NCBI RefSeq assembly: GCF_003072505.1
Contig: NZ_NTGB01000001.1
Coordinates: 381,290-445,289 of the forward strand
Source of the DNA: Polynucleobacter rarus
Lineage (GTDB): Bacteria > Pseudomonadota > Gammaproteobacteria > Burkholderiales > Burkholderiaceae
DNA: 64,000 bases
Direction: 5' to 3'
The notes beneath the pieces are model-generated. The model made no database searches. It saw only the letters and a list, made by a program, of their open reading frames with translations, and was not told the DNA's origin. Below, one piece after another: positions 7,305-17,025 of the stretch. The translations under genes and the position numbers were made by a program. The stretch's first letter is position 1. Every line of letters starts with the position of its first letter.

Positions 7305-8780
7305 ATGAGCGAAATAGGCTATTCAAAAGTAAAAAGTCAGCTTAATCTGAGTGCTATTGATCCCAGAATACCAGCACGCCTTGCCTCGGTAACTACTGTA
7401 ACACCCACTCCGAGCGCATTATTGATCCCAGCAAAGGTTGCTCCCAAAGATCAAAGCCCATTAAGCCACCTTTTGTTTGCACTAAAGCATGAGGGGATTC
7501 ATCTTCAGTTGCTATCGCAGGCCCTTAGAAAAATCCCGGAACAGGAAATGTTAGCCGCAATTAGTGAATCGCCAACAGGTGTTTACATTCGTACAGCTTG
7601 TTTTTTGTGGGAAACCTTTAATCAGCAAGAGTTAAAGAATGCGCCCGCAATTACAGGATCAATGGTTAATTTATTCGACCCTAAAAAATATATTACGGGG
7701 CCAAGCAAACGCAATGCTAAATGGCGGGTTAATTTCAATGGTCTCGGCTCAATGGATTACTGCGTCACTGTGGAACGAACTGAACACATTAATAGTCTCC
7801 TTGAATTGAATATCTTGCAAAAGGCAAATGAATTTCTGTCAGAACTTGGTCCAACAGCATCCGATAGAGCAATGTCTTGGGCTTATTTGAGCGAGACCAA
7901 AAGCTCTTTTGAGATTGAGCGAGAAACACCAAGTGCAACGAGAGCAGAGGCATTTGTAGAATTACTTAAAAAAGCACATCTGACCACTCAATTGGATGAG
8001 GAGTACTTAGTTGGATTACAAAATACTGCTATTACTAACCCGCTAGACAGGGCAGTATTTTACCGGCATGAGCAAAACTGGTTAAGTAGTCCCTTACGGG
8101 GTGCAGCTGGAGTAACGTATATACCTCCGCCACCGGAAATCGTTAATGAGTTGATGAAGGGCCTATTAGATTTTGCTAATGTTGCACCAAAGCAGATAGA
8201 CCCATTGGTTGCAGCTGCGATTGTGTCATTCGGGTTTGTTTTCATTCACCCATTTATGGATGGTAATGGACGCTTATCTCGCTTTCTATTTCATCATGCT
8301 TTGTGTCAATCAGGCTCATTAAAGAATGGCTTACTATTGCCTGTATCCATGGCGATGCAGCGCAACGAAGATTCTTACCTAGCTGCTCTAAAAAGCTTTT
8401 CCGAACCTGCTCGTAAGCGTTGGGAAGTTATTTGGATTGATGGTGATGACTATCAAATGACATTCAAGTCTGATGATTCCTTGTATCGCTATTGGAATGC
8501 CACCACTTGTGTTGAATTTGGTCTAGAAATGGCAAAGCAGGCATTAGAAAAAGACTTAAGAGAAGAGACTGAGTTCTTGGCAAAGTACGACCTCATCTAT
8601 AGTGCTATCAATAATCAGTACGATATACGTGGCAAAGATCTTAATACGTTAATTTTGGCATGCATGGATCAAGACGGAAAGCTATCAATTAACCGTCGTA
8701 AGAAATTTGCAGCAACAGTTCCAGAAGGAGTATTTAATGCGATTGAAGCTGAATACTTAAAGGTGGTGGGCTCATTTTAA
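7305..8780 (+). CDS. Fic-domain protein (putative AMP-transferase)
   Basis: From the ATG at 7305 the protein has 491 residues. A full catalytic motif HPFMDGNGRLSR lies at residues 315-326, with the His base and the DGNGR anion site intact, preceded by the beta-hairpin flap (YIPPPPEIV, about 272-280). An upstream ETKSSFEIERE stretch (about 197-207) resembles the built-in inhibitory helix of class II Fic proteins, which places a Glu against the ATP-binding Arg. The enzyme is thus expected to transfer AMP to a protein hydroxyl and to be self-inhibited. A TTG nine bases upstream is in frame, but the ATG fits the TAGGGG site better. No separate antitoxin gene overlaps it. The phased repeats just upstream suggest tight control. 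Target unknown. Confidence 0.9.
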   Translation: MSEIGYSKVKSQLNLSAIDPRIPARLASVTTVTPTPSALLIPAKVAPKDQSPLSHLLFALKHEGIHLQLLSQALRKIPEQEMLAAISESPTGVYIRTACFLWETFNQQELKNAPAITGSMVNLFDPKKYITGPSKRNAKWRVNFNGLGSMDYCVTVERTEHINSLLELNILQKANEFLSELGPTASDRAMSWAYLSETKSSFEIERETPSATRAEAFVELLKKAHLTTQLDEEYLVGLQNTAITNPLDRAVFYRHEQNWLSSPLRGAAGVTYIPPPPEIVNELMKGLLDFANVAPKQIDPLVAAAIVSFGFVFIHPFMDGNGRLSRFLFHHALCQSGSLKNGLLLPVSMAMQRNEDSYLAALKSFSEPARKRWEVIWIDGDDYQMTFKSDDSLYRYWNATTCVEFGLEMAKQALEKDLREETEFLAKYDLIYSAINNQYDIRGKDLNTLILACMDQDGKLSINRRKKFAATVPEGVFNAIEAEYLKVVGSF

Positions 8781-8803
8781 AAATCTAATGAGGGAAGATT
8801 TTT
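8779..8803 (+). terminator. Weak AT-rich terminator after fic
   Basis: AAAAATCT (8779-8786) pairs with AGATTTTT (8796-8803), followed by a T-rich run. The stem overlaps the fic stop codon. Confidence 0.4.
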
Positions 8804-8932
8804 ATTATTTTTCAAATCTTACTTCTCACTATTGCATCCAATATTCCTGAAATCTTGAGCCAATCTTCAATTCACTTTGTATCGCCTACTTTGAGCTAAT
8901 GAAGATAGTTTATTTGAGGTGCCAGTTGCATT

Positions 8933-10042
8933 TCAAGAAATGATGTCTTGGTACAAGTCCACATAAGAGCGAACCATTTTTTCAGCTGTGAAATGGTTTT
9001 TGTAACGCGTTGCAGCTCTAACTCCCATCGTGGTAGATTCTTGTGGATGCTCCCAAAGATAGCGCATAGCATGTCTCAATGCGACTGAGTCACTAGGAGG
9101 GATAACCAAACCCGTATCATTAGCAATATTGATGTATGTAGTGCCCGTGCCAATTTCGCTAGAAATCATAGGCTTGCCATACATGGCACCTTCAAGTAGT
9201 GCAATTCCGAACGCCTCAGATCGTAAGTGGGACGGAAAGAGGACGCCAAAACAAAGTGTTAAAAGTGCAACTTTGTCCTCGTCAGGTAAGAACCCTAGAA
9301 AATGAATATGTTTTAAACCCAATACTTTGGCCTGGATCTTCAACTCGTTCTCAGTCGGACCAGCACCGACAATGACAATGGGGTAATCCAGTCCTTGGGC
9401 AGCTTCCAGCAAAATGTGGAGTCCCTTGTAGTATCGCAGTACCCCCACAAACAGAAAAAATTTCTCGCCTACTTCTTGGCGCCAATAGTTTAGTTTTTCT
9501 AGCGTCGGTTTTGGGTAGGTGGTTTTGTCTAAGCCAATTGGAATTACACTTACCTTATTCGCATACTCTTTTAATACCTTGCTGGATTCAACGTAGTTGG
9601 AAGATGTCGCGACGATCTTATCAACACTAGCCAAAAACTGCCTCTGTAAGGGTTGGTATAGCTTCAATAATCGGTTTTGCCGGACGATGTCTGAGTGGTA
9701 GGTCACTAAAGTTGGCTTTTTGACTCTAGTGGCAAAGTGCACCAGATCCATAAATGGCCAAGGATAGTGGTAGTGGATAACATCTGCTTGCTTTGCTAGT
9801 TGCTTAAAGCGGTCAAATACGGCGTAAGAAAAACCGTTGGAGGCAATCTCAAAATTGAGCTTGACGCGGTGTGCCAGGTAACCGTCTATTTCGATTGTGG
9901 CCGGGCACGGGTTGGAAGTGAGCGACAATACGTCGGTTTGCACGCCCAAAAGTTGGGAGCCACGGGCAATCTGATTGATTGCCTGTTCAATCCCCCCGAT
10001 GGAGTCAGGGAAAGAGGTTTTGAAAAAATGGAGCACGCGCAT
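8933..10042 (-). CDS. GT4-family glycosyltransferase, last gene of the polysaccharide cluster
   Basis: Starting at MRVLHFFKTSFPDS (ATG 10040-10042), the enzyme has 369 residues. It shows the GT-B pattern of GT4 enzymes: an N-terminal SIGGIEQAI loop that shapes the acceptor site, FVGVLRYYKGLHILLEA at the start of the donor domain, and RSEAFGIALLEGAMYGKP, the E-x7-E region that binds the nucleotide sugar. The reading frame stays open for 126 more bases upstream, but that extension overlaps the neighbouring gene and has no matching ribosome site; GAGGA lies before 10042. It probably adds one sugar to the lipid-linked glycan on the cytosolic face of the inner membrane. Donor and linkage are not predictable. 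Confidence 0.9.
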   Translation of the reverse strand: MRVLHFFKTSFPDSIGGIEQAINQIARGSQLLGVQTDVLSLTSNPCPATIEIDGYLAHRVKLNFEIASNGFSYAVFDRFKQLAKQADVIHYHYPWPFMDLVHFATRVKKPTLVTYHSDIVRQNRLLKLYQPLQRQFLASVDKIVATSSNYVESSKVLKEYANKVSVIPIGLDKTTYPKPTLEKLNYWRQEVGEKFFLFVGVLRYYKGLHILLEAAQGLDYPIVIVGAGPTENELKIQAKVLGLKHIHFLGFLPDEDKVALLTLCFGVLFPSHLRSEAFGIALLEGAMYGKPMISSEIGTGTTYINIANDTGLVIPPSDSVALRHAMRYLWEHPQESTTMGVRAATRYKNHFTAEKMVRSYVDLYQDIIS

Positions 10043-10062
10043 AGTTCTGTTTTTCCTCGGCG

Positions 10063-11196
10063 TCAGGACAGCACTGTCCGATACACGCCCATCGTCTTGT
10101 CCACACAGTGAGCCCAGGTCAACGAGGCGGCGCGTTCGACAGCTTTCTGTGCCAGTCCGGTTCGCCATTCCTCATCTTCAGCCATGCGCACCATGGCATT
10201 GGCAAGCGCTAGATCGTTATGAGCCTCAACTAACACTCCAGTATTACCTACGACTTCGGGCAGAGAAGAAGAATTTGTGCAAATCACAGGTGTGGCGCAG
10301 GCCATGGCTTCGAGGGGTGGTAAACCAAACCCCTCATAGATTGACGGATACACCAATGTCAGCGCACCAGCCATCAAAACCGCCAATTCAGCGCGGTCTA
10401 AGTAACCTAGTTGGCGTACCTGCCCATTGCGTATCAATGGTGCGATTTGTTGTTCTAGTGCGCTAGTATGCCATCCTTTCATACCAATCAGAACCAGTGG
10501 GTTTCGTTTTTGAATGGTAGTTGGTAATTGCAGGAATGCCTTGAGTGCTAGGGCAAGGTTTTTGCGTGGCTCGAGCGTGCCTACTGCTAAAAAATAGTGC
10601 CCATGCTGAAGATGGTGACGGCTCAACACAGCAAGCGTCTGAGATGGCGTTAAGGGTTTAAACAGGGTATCCACTCCCAGTGCAATTGGTGTAATGAGGT
10701 CAGGAGCAACTCCGAATACATCGATAAGTTCCTGCTTCACAAAGGCTGAATCTGTAATCAGGGCCTTCGCATGCCGTAGACCGGTTTCAAAATAGCGATT
10801 CATCGCTTTGACGCGCTCAATTGGGTGGGCCTCAGGGTGGCGAATCCACGACAAATCATGCACTGTAATGACGGTGGGGCCGTCAAACCCAAGTGCCAAT
10901 ATATTTGGCTCGTGGTACACATCAAATGGCTTAAGTTTAGTTCCCCTGCGAAACTGCGTGTTCTGAAGCCAACGCCGCAGTTCGTAGGAGTAGGGCACAT
11001 GGCGTCGCAACCATGGTAACGAGGCTGCGAAGGTGCTGGTCGGTGAACTGCGAAGCTGCTTACTCCAAAAGGCACCGTAAAAAAAGTCAAGTTCCAGATT
11101 TTGTTGTGCCATCAGCCCCATAGCTAGGTGGTAACTGTACTGACCGATGCCAGTCAGCGGACTCAGCAATGCCGTTGCGTTAAATGCTATTTGCAT
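10063..11196 (-). CDS. GT4-family glycosyltransferase (mannosyltransferase-like)
   Basis: This 377-residue GT-B enzyme begins MQIAFNATALLSPLTGIGQY, the GxGxY acceptor loop common in mannosyl- and rhamnosyltransferases of polysaccharide clusters. YFLAVGTLEPRKNLALAL opens the donor domain and YEGFGLPPLEAMACATPV carries the E-x7-E motif. The start overlaps the end of the upstream fusion gene by 17 bases, which indicates translational coupling. Given gmd at the head of the cluster, GDP-mannose or GDP-rhamnose is a reasonable donor, but this is inference. Confidence 0.9.
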   Translation of the reverse strand: MQIAFNATALLSPLTGIGQYSYHLAMGLMAQQNLELDFFYGAFWSKQLRSSPTSTFAASLPWLRRHVPYSYELRRWLQNTQFRRGTKLKPFDVYHEPNILALGFDGPTVITVHDLSWIRHPEAHPIERVKAMNRYFETGLRHAKALITDSAFVKQELIDVFGVAPDLITPIALGVDTLFKPLTPSQTLAVLSRHHLQHGHYFLAVGTLEPRKNLALALKAFLQLPTTIQKRNPLVLIGMKGWHTSALEQQIAPLIRNGQVRQLGYLDRAELAVLMAGALTLVYPSIYEGFGLPPLEAMACATPVICTNSSSLPEVVGNTGVLVEAHNDLALANAMVRMAEDEEWRTGLAQKAVERAASLTWAHCVDKTMGVYRTVLS

Positions 11197-14100
11197 GCTG
11201 CAACACCTCGATCACGCGTTTTGTACTCTGTTCCCAGGTGAGCCATGGCATCGACTGGGACATGGGGTGCTGATTACCTTCTTTTAATATTAACCAAGCT
11301 TGAATTGCTTTTACTAGGTCTTCTGGATCAAAACCATCGAAATAGAAAGCGTACTCGCCGGCTACTTCCCGAAATACTTGGAGATCCCGCGCGATGATAG
11401 GCAGTCCTTGTTGCGCTGCCTCGATCAAGGGCAACCCAAATCCTTCGCCTGCTGAGGCAGCAATGAGGCAGGCACTGTGGCTGTAGAGCTTTGCCAAGTA
11501 CTCATCACTAACATCTTTCAGCCACATTAGTCTCTTGCCTAGTTCCGGATGCATTTGGATCAGACGCACGATCTGCGGAATGGTCTGGCGCTGGTCATTG
11601 GGTAATCCGGTCCAGCCTTCATGCCCGACAATCACTAGATTGATATTTACTCCAGACTGCCACAATTGGCTAAAGGCTTCAATAGTTTGCAGATAGCCTT
11701 TGCGAGGTTCTATTGTGCCTACCATCAGAAAACTAGGCGTAGCCTGAAGTGCCTGCAGAATTTGGGGTGCATTCTGCGCCAAACCACTGGTGGGGATCGA
11801 GTTCACGAGATCGGCACCTAGATGAAACCAGTTAATACCTAAGGGTCGCTCTCGCTGCGGTCCCACCGTGGCCATCCAGTTCTGCAAATCTTGGGCGACC
11901 GCTTGGGAAATACAAATTGCGCTATCTGCCTTCGCGGTCAGGGTGTTCAGCCATTCGGAAAAACCAAATTCACCTGGTGGAAAACAATGTGGCATTTGAA
12001 TCGGCAGCAGGTCGTAGACAAAAAAGTGCAGACCTACGCCACGCTCTTTGAAATCTGAAAAGATACCAGCCTGATTAGCTTGAACTGCTAACCCATACGT
12101 AAAGTCAGCAATCAGCAGGAGATCCCCATCGATCGTCTCGATAGGATCATCTGGTAGCCAGCCGCCATTAACGCCTAAAGCCTGTGAAGTCCATTCACGT
12201 GCATAGCGGTAGTGCCAGATACCGGTATCGCAGTTTAGGTACACCGGTTCGACGCGGTATCCTGCGGGTGGTTTCTGGATCAACGACCACACTAGCGCAC
12301 GCACGACACGTTGAATACCTGTTTTTAGGTCGTTTTTACAGGTGGCCGAAACATCAATGAGTAGTTGGCGACTTGGGTGAGTTGGTGTGAGTTGACGAGA
12401 TAAAGTTTGAGCCATTTGAATGAATTGGGCTTCTGTTGGCGAAGTTCCAACGATGGGCAACAAGGCCTTCGTGATGTTCTGGAATTGCTGATTAGTCGCT
12501 GTGTAATACCGTTCAATCGCTTGTCTATATTGATTTGCGCAGACATCGGGCGCATGTGATGTAGTTATCCATTCACGTCCTAATTGCCCCATGGTGTGTC
12601 GCAGGTGTTGATCACGCCATAAAGCTTCAATCCCTTGGGTAAGTTCTGTATCGTCAAAATCATCGGTCAGTAAATACACTGCGTCGTTGGGTAACTCGGC
12701 CAAGGAGCCATATGCATTTGCGATGGTGGGGATTCCATAATTCATACAGTCAAGAACAGCTGCCGAAGTTTCTCCCCGTGAATTTTTTCGAAGTTGTACG
12801 GCAAGATCAGCTGCTTGGAGGTATTGGCGATAGCGGGTAGGGTCGGTCCAGCCAGAGATTTGAATGCGGTGTTGCAAGCCACTTGCCTGCACCGCCTGTT
12901 TCAGTTGTTCCCCATACTCCGTGACCGGCATCTCACCGACAAAGACTAAGTGACAGGTTTCATCAACTGCTAAGACTGAATCGAGCCATGCTTGTAGCAG
13001 GCGATGGTTTAATTTGGTAGGACCCATCATCCCAAAGCTGCAGACCATAAAATCATTTGGTTGAAGCCCTAATACTTGACGAGCCGCGTTACGGTCTATT
13101 TTGCTATTCGGCACACGCAGTAAAGGAATAACTGTCCAAGGTTCTGCTAACTGCTGGCCATACCAATGATTGGCAAGTTGTTTTGAATAATTGGAATGAA
13201 CAATCACTCCTTGCGCAAGTTGTAGGACTTCAAAATTCGCTGGATATTGTTCAGAAATTTTAGCGAACAAATGCGGGATTGAGCGACTAGCTAATGCAAG
13301 ATAGCCATGTGATTTGTACAAGGCACGCTGACAAGCGAAACTATCTATAGCATAAGCCTCAAGGTAGTTGAGAACATCGCCAAGGTAAAAATCGTGTAGC
13401 ACGACAATCCCGGGAACCTTGGTCAGCAGGTGAAACATGTGTTGGTGGTAGCTAGAGTTACCAAAGTGATATAAAACTCGGTCGTAGAGATCGGAGTTGT
13501 CTAGAAGCCACTTTGCATTTCTGATTTTACAGTTGTTAGTGATCCATTCATCTGAGATGTTGGGCTGTTCAATGATGACTTCAATATCGTAGAACTCAGC
13601 TAGTACAGGAAGTAATTCTGCACTATAGTCGGCAATGCCACTGCGTGCAGGAGGTAAGGGCGAGATGTAAGCTAAACGAGGTTTTCGGTCTGAACTGCTG
13701 ATGGCTAAATGACTTGAGGTACTCTGAAGACGTTTCCACTTACTCCATAAAGCGTTATAGAACATGCGAATACGGGGCGCTAAATGAGCTAGATTCAAGG
13801 GAATCCTCTCCTGTCCAGGGCGTGCGATGGGAGTATTACTTAAGAGCAATTTAAGGCTTGAGCTTATGCCTGGAAATCGACTGATTACCTGCCGAGCAAT
13901 ATTTTTTAGCCGAGGGCGAGAAGTGACATACCGCGCCGTTTTTGTCGTCCAATTTGCTAATAAGTCTTGTAGTCGAATCGATTTCAATCCTTGAAGAATG
14001 TTGGATAGTACTCGCAATGGAATGGTAACGCGCCACGAGGTGCTGTTGAGAAGCAACTGAACTCGGGTTTCGAGGTAGGCTAAATGATCCTGCATTGCTT

Positions 14101-14929
14101 TCAATTGAAGTTCTGCCTGATCAGCTCGTAAATTGGCCGTTGTAGCCAATCTGATAGCTTCGCCAGTACGCTCTTCGGCTTGGGTTGAGTCCTTTAGAGC
14201 TTGATCCGCCGGTATTGAGATCGTTTGTGCCCAAATGTTCCCTTCCGTATGTGGTGCTTTCACAAAATGGTCAAAAAAGTTGGGCGGATACTTAAAAGCA
14301 GCTATGAGCTCTTGATGTTCTGCAGCCACATAAAAGCGGTTAAGACCATCGGCATAAACAAACTGATAATTTGTATCGAGTAGCAAGTGTTCCCATTGTG
14401 AATGAACCTCAGTTGTTGTATTGGGACTGGTCGCTTCTAGGAGCAAGATCCAAGGACGAAAGCGCTGCAGGTCTAAACCTTCGAGAACCGATCTTTCAGC
14501 CCCCTCAACATCAATTTTCAAAAAATGAACTTCTAAACGAACGTGTTCTAACCACAACTGATTCAAAGTGGTCTGACGAACCTGGGTGTAACGCCCCAGA
14601 TGTCCATTGGTTTCATGGTGGGCAATTACTTCGTCGTCAGCAGTTGCCCAACCGCGCACGTCACATTCCCAAAACTGTATCTCTCCTTCGAAACTACCAA
14701 CCGCGCACTGCAAATTGATATCTCGCGACCTAACTTTTTGTAATGCTTGCCAATGAGAGTTCAGTGGTTCAATATTGATACCACTCCAACCTTGTTCATA
14801 AAATAATTGTGTGACTGAGTCGATCACTGGATCATTGGCACCAACATCTATGTAGAAACCGTTTTTAACGTGCTTGAGTGAACGCCAAAGCATGACATCC
14901 TCAAAATTTTGAGCGTAGGAAATAATCAT
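11180..14929 (-). CDS. FkbM methyltransferase - GT4 - GT4 fusion protein
   Basis: This 1249-residue protein combines three enzymes. Residues 1-220 are an FkbM-type SAM methyltransferase (FYIDVGANDP at 25-34, NIEPL, KIDVEGAE at 138-145). Residues 250-295 are a short coiled coil (heptads around ADQAELQLKAMQDHLAYLE). The first GT4 module begins near 418 (ISPLPPARSGIADYSAELL) with its donor site at NSRGETSAAVLDCMNYG. The second begins near 860 (LLIDVSATCKNDLKTGIQR) with GTIEPRKGYLQTIEAF and AGEGFGLPLIEAAQQG. A protein of this kind could build a repeat with two transferases and cap or decorate it by methylation. It overlaps wzt by ATGA and the next GT gene by 17 bases. No frameshift is visible; the fusion seems genuine. 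Confidence 0.9.
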   Translation of the reverse strand: MIISYAQNFEDVMLWRSLKHVKNGFYIDVGANDPVIDSVTQLFYEQGWSGINIEPLNSHWQALQKVRSRDINLQCAVGSFEGEIQFWECDVRGWATADDEVIAHHETNGHLGRYTQVRQTTLNQLWLEHVRLEVHFLKIDVEGAERSVLEGLDLQRFRPWILLLEATSPNTTTEVHSQWEHLLLDTNYQFVYADGLNRFYVAAEHQELIAAFKYPPNFFDHFVKAPHTEGNIWAQTISIPADQALKDSTQAEERTGEAIRLATTANLRADQAELQLKAMQDHLAYLETRVQLLLNSTSWRVTIPLRVLSNILQGLKSIRLQDLLANWTTKTARYVTSRPRLKNIARQVISRFPGISSSLKLLLSNTPIARPGQERIPLNLAHLAPRIRMFYNALWSKWKRLQSTSSHLAISSSDRKPRLAYISPLPPARSGIADYSAELLPVLAEFYDIEVIIEQPNISDEWITNNCKIRNAKWLLDNSDLYDRVLYHFGNSSYHQHMFHLLTKVPGIVVLHDFYLGDVLNYLEAYAIDSFACQRALYKSHGYLALASRSIPHLFAKISEQYPANFEVLQLAQGVIVHSNYSKQLANHWYGQQLAEPWTVIPLLRVPNSKIDRNAARQVLGLQPNDFMVCSFGMMGPTKLNHRLLQAWLDSVLAVDETCHLVFVGEMPVTEYGEQLKQAVQASGLQHRIQISGWTDPTRYRQYLQAADLAVQLRKNSRGETSAAVLDCMNYGIPTIANAYGSLAELPNDAVYLLTDDFDDTELTQGIEALWRDQHLRHTMGQLGREWITTSHAPDVCANQYRQAIERYYTATNQQFQNITKALLPIVGTSPTEAQFIQMAQTLSRQLTPTHPSRQLLIDVSATCKNDLKTGIQRVVRALVWSLIQKPPAGYRVEPVYLNCDTGIWHYRYAREWTSQALGVNGGWLPDDPIETIDGDLLLIADFTYGLAVQANQAGIFSDFKERGVGLHFFVYDLLPIQMPHCFPPGEFGFSEWLNTLTAKADSAICISQAVAQDLQNWMATVGPQRERPLGINWFHLGADLVNSIPTSGLAQNAPQILQALQATPSFLMVGTIEPRKGYLQTIEAFSQLWQSGVNINLVIVGHEGWTGLPNDQRQTIPQIVRLIQMHPELGKRLMWLKDVSDEYLAKLYSHSACLIAASAGEGFGLPLIEAAQQGLPIIARDLQVFREVAGEYAFYFDGFDPEDLVKAIQAWLILKEGNQHPMSQSMPWLTWEQSTKRVIEVLQHANSI

Positions 14930-17025
14930 TCGAAGTTTCCCGTCTGCGTCTTCTGGCGTAAATGGTCGACTACATCGGGCATTCCCAAAGTGTCAAATAA
15001 CAAAATATCTAAAGCTGATTCCTTTGAAGACCTTGGAGCAGTGTTCAAAACATCCTGTTTGACATAGTGCGCGTTGGCCCAATAAATTTGTCCCCCATAC
15101 ACAGTGTGTTTGACCACCTGAAGATCATCATAACAAATATGGTTTTCACCTAGAGGTCTGTTTGGATTCCCCTCGGGAGAGTAATGCACCTGATTACTGA
15201 GTTTCCAAAGCATAAAACCTTGATTTCTGAGAAAAATATCTATCTCTGAAAAAATCGGTTGACCCAAATAAATTGGGTTGAATTCAACCTCTACTTCTAG
15301 GCATCGCACAGTTTTAAGCATATCTACCGCGCCCTTGAGAATCTCTAATTCAGAGCCCTGTGTATCGAGCTTGAGGTAATCAACGATTGCCACTTGGTTT
15401 TTTTCCGCCCAAATATCTAGGGTTGTCGTTTCAACTTCCGTGGTCGACATTTGGCGCGCACAGGCTAAGGCTGGGTAGTTTTCTGTGAGGTTCGGGTCAG
15501 GTTGTAACAAAGAACTGCAAGCAGGATCCTGAGTAATGAAAAGGGTCCGTGTTCCTGCAGTTTGGGCCAATGCCAATGGGTTTAAAAGGATTGAAGCATC
15601 TTCATAATATTTGTTCAGGCGCTCACATTCTTCTGGGTCTGGATCAAAACCAAAGATTTGGAATAGATCCTTAGCCGCTATGAATTTCTGCGCAAACCCC
15701 CATCGACAACCTACATCGATTACCACCAGTTTGCGGCTTAGGGGCGCATACTGTTTGGTGATTGCCAATGAGTTATCAAGCTCTTGGCCTGCTAATATGG
15801 GATATGATTTTTTGATGTTGAATGTCAGTTCGTTCCAGCTGCAACCGACAAAATCGTACTTATCTTTGTTGACCACCTCGAACACCAAGGCCCCATCCAC
15901 CCATTGGTAATTTTTTTCAATATGGGAGTTGTTACGAACCAATGACGTGTGAATCGAATAGCTTCCAACTCCAAGGTTTGCGGCAAACTCAACTTCATAA
16001 GTATAGTAGGCGCCAAATTCAGGATGCTGCAGGACTTGACTAGTGTAGTAGGTGTTCGTGCCAAACATCATTTGTCCCAGACGATCCTTGATGCCAAATC
16101 CCAGCACTAGACTGTCTATAGTTGCGTTCACCTTGACGAGAATCCGGGCACGAACAGCTTGTCCAACAAAGACGATGTCGAGGGGTTGGCCTGCCAAATC
16201 ACAGAGTTCAATTTCTTCAATGCTTGCTTCGCCTGTGCCTGAGACGGTCTTGACTTGGCCATTATTGGGTGTGCTTTGGCGCAGTGACTGCTCTTGGTGC
16301 TCCGACAGCATCCCATTGTAATAATCCATCACGGCCGCGGGTGCTCCTTCCATGACTATACGACCAGCCTTTAATAGCAGAGCCCGGTCACAGATGGATT
16401 GGATGGCCTGCTTGTCGTGGCTGACTATCAACAGCGTGGTACCCTGCTTTTGAAATTCACGAATACGCTCAAAACTTTTGTGTTGAAAGTACGCGTCGCC
16501 AACCGATAAGGCCTCGTCCACAATGAGCACATCAGGGCGTCGCGCTGTCGCCAAGCTGAAAGCTAGGCGCATTTGCATGCCACTACTATAGGTTCGAACT
16601 GGCTGATCCAAATACTCGCTAATTTCTGCAAAAGCCTGAATCTGAGGCATCAGTTCGGAAAGATCCTGCATGCTGTAACCGAGCAATTGGCCAGCCATCA
16701 TGACATTTTGGCGACCTGTGAAGTCAGGGTGAAAACCGAGTCCTAATTCCAGCAAAGCAGCTACGCGTCCAGTGATATGAACATGCCCAGCCGTAGGTCT
16801 TGTGGTGCCGGTGATGATTTTCAGTAGCGTACTTTTACCCGCACCATTAAGACCAACAATCCCCAATGCTTCTCCCGGATTCACGTTAAAAGTTATGTCT
16901 TGTAATATCCATTTCAATTGATGTCTTGGGGATCTCGACGGCAGCAACCAATCAGCAAGACGAGCAAGGCGGCTAGGGTATTGTTTGTAAGCTTTAGCAA
17001 CCTGAGAAACTGAAATCATTCCCAT
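14926..17025 (-). CDS. wzt: Wzt-type ABC exporter ATPase fused to an FkbM methyltransferase
   Basis: The 699-residue protein has an ABC ATPase (residues 1-240; Walker A GLNGAGKST at 58-66, signature YSSGMQMRLA, Walker B VLIVDEALS), then a Wzt C-terminal beta-sandwich (about 260-395) which in O-antigen exporters binds the modified non-reducing end of the glycan. A third part (about 430-680) is an FkbM-like methyltransferase (VVIDVGCRWGFAQKF, KLDTQGSELEILKGA). The ATPase drives export through Wzm across the inner membrane. Having the methyltransferase on the same chain as the end-recognising domain suggests that chain termination by methylation and export are coupled. The start overlaps the wzm stop as TAATG. 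Family roles are established; the coupling is inference. Confidence 0.92.
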   Translation of the reverse strand: MGMISVSQVAKAYKQYPSRLARLADWLLPSRSPRHQLKWILQDITFNVNPGEALGIVGLNGAGKSTLLKIITGTTRPTAGHVHITGRVAALLELGLGFHPDFTGRQNVMMAGQLLGYSMQDLSELMPQIQAFAEISEYLDQPVRTYSSGMQMRLAFSLATARRPDVLIVDEALSVGDAYFQHKSFERIREFQKQGTTLLIVSHDKQAIQSICDRALLLKAGRIVMEGAPAAVMDYYNGMLSEHQEQSLRQSTPNNGQVKTVSGTGEASIEEIELCDLAGQPLDIVFVGQAVRARILVKVNATIDSLVLGFGIKDRLGQMMFGTNTYYTSQVLQHPEFGAYYTYEVEFAANLGVGSYSIHTSLVRNNSHIEKNYQWVDGALVFEVVNKDKYDFVGCSWNELTFNIKKSYPILAGQELDNSLAITKQYAPLSRKLVVIDVGCRWGFAQKFIAAKDLFQIFGFDPDPEECERLNKYYEDASILLNPLALAQTAGTRTLFITQDPACSSLLQPDPNLTENYPALACARQMSTTEVETTTLDIWAEKNQVAIVDYLKLDTQGSELEILKGAVDMLKTVRCLEVEVEFNPIYLGQPIFSEIDIFLRNQGFMLWKLSNQVHYSPEGNPNRPLGENHICYDDLQVVKHTVYGGQIYWANAHYVKQDVLNTAPRSSKESALDILLFDTLGMPDVVDHLRQKTQTGNFE

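Noticed and set aside
10043..10168. N-terminal extension of the GT4 protein at 8933
   Set aside because: It overlaps the neighbouring GT gene, reads as Arg-rich non-protein sequence, and the GAGGA site fits ATG 10042.
14371..14718. Plus-strand frame of 115 codons inside the FkbM-GT fusion gene
   Set aside because: It is antisense to the conserved FkbM domain, with no ribosome site or recognisable domain.
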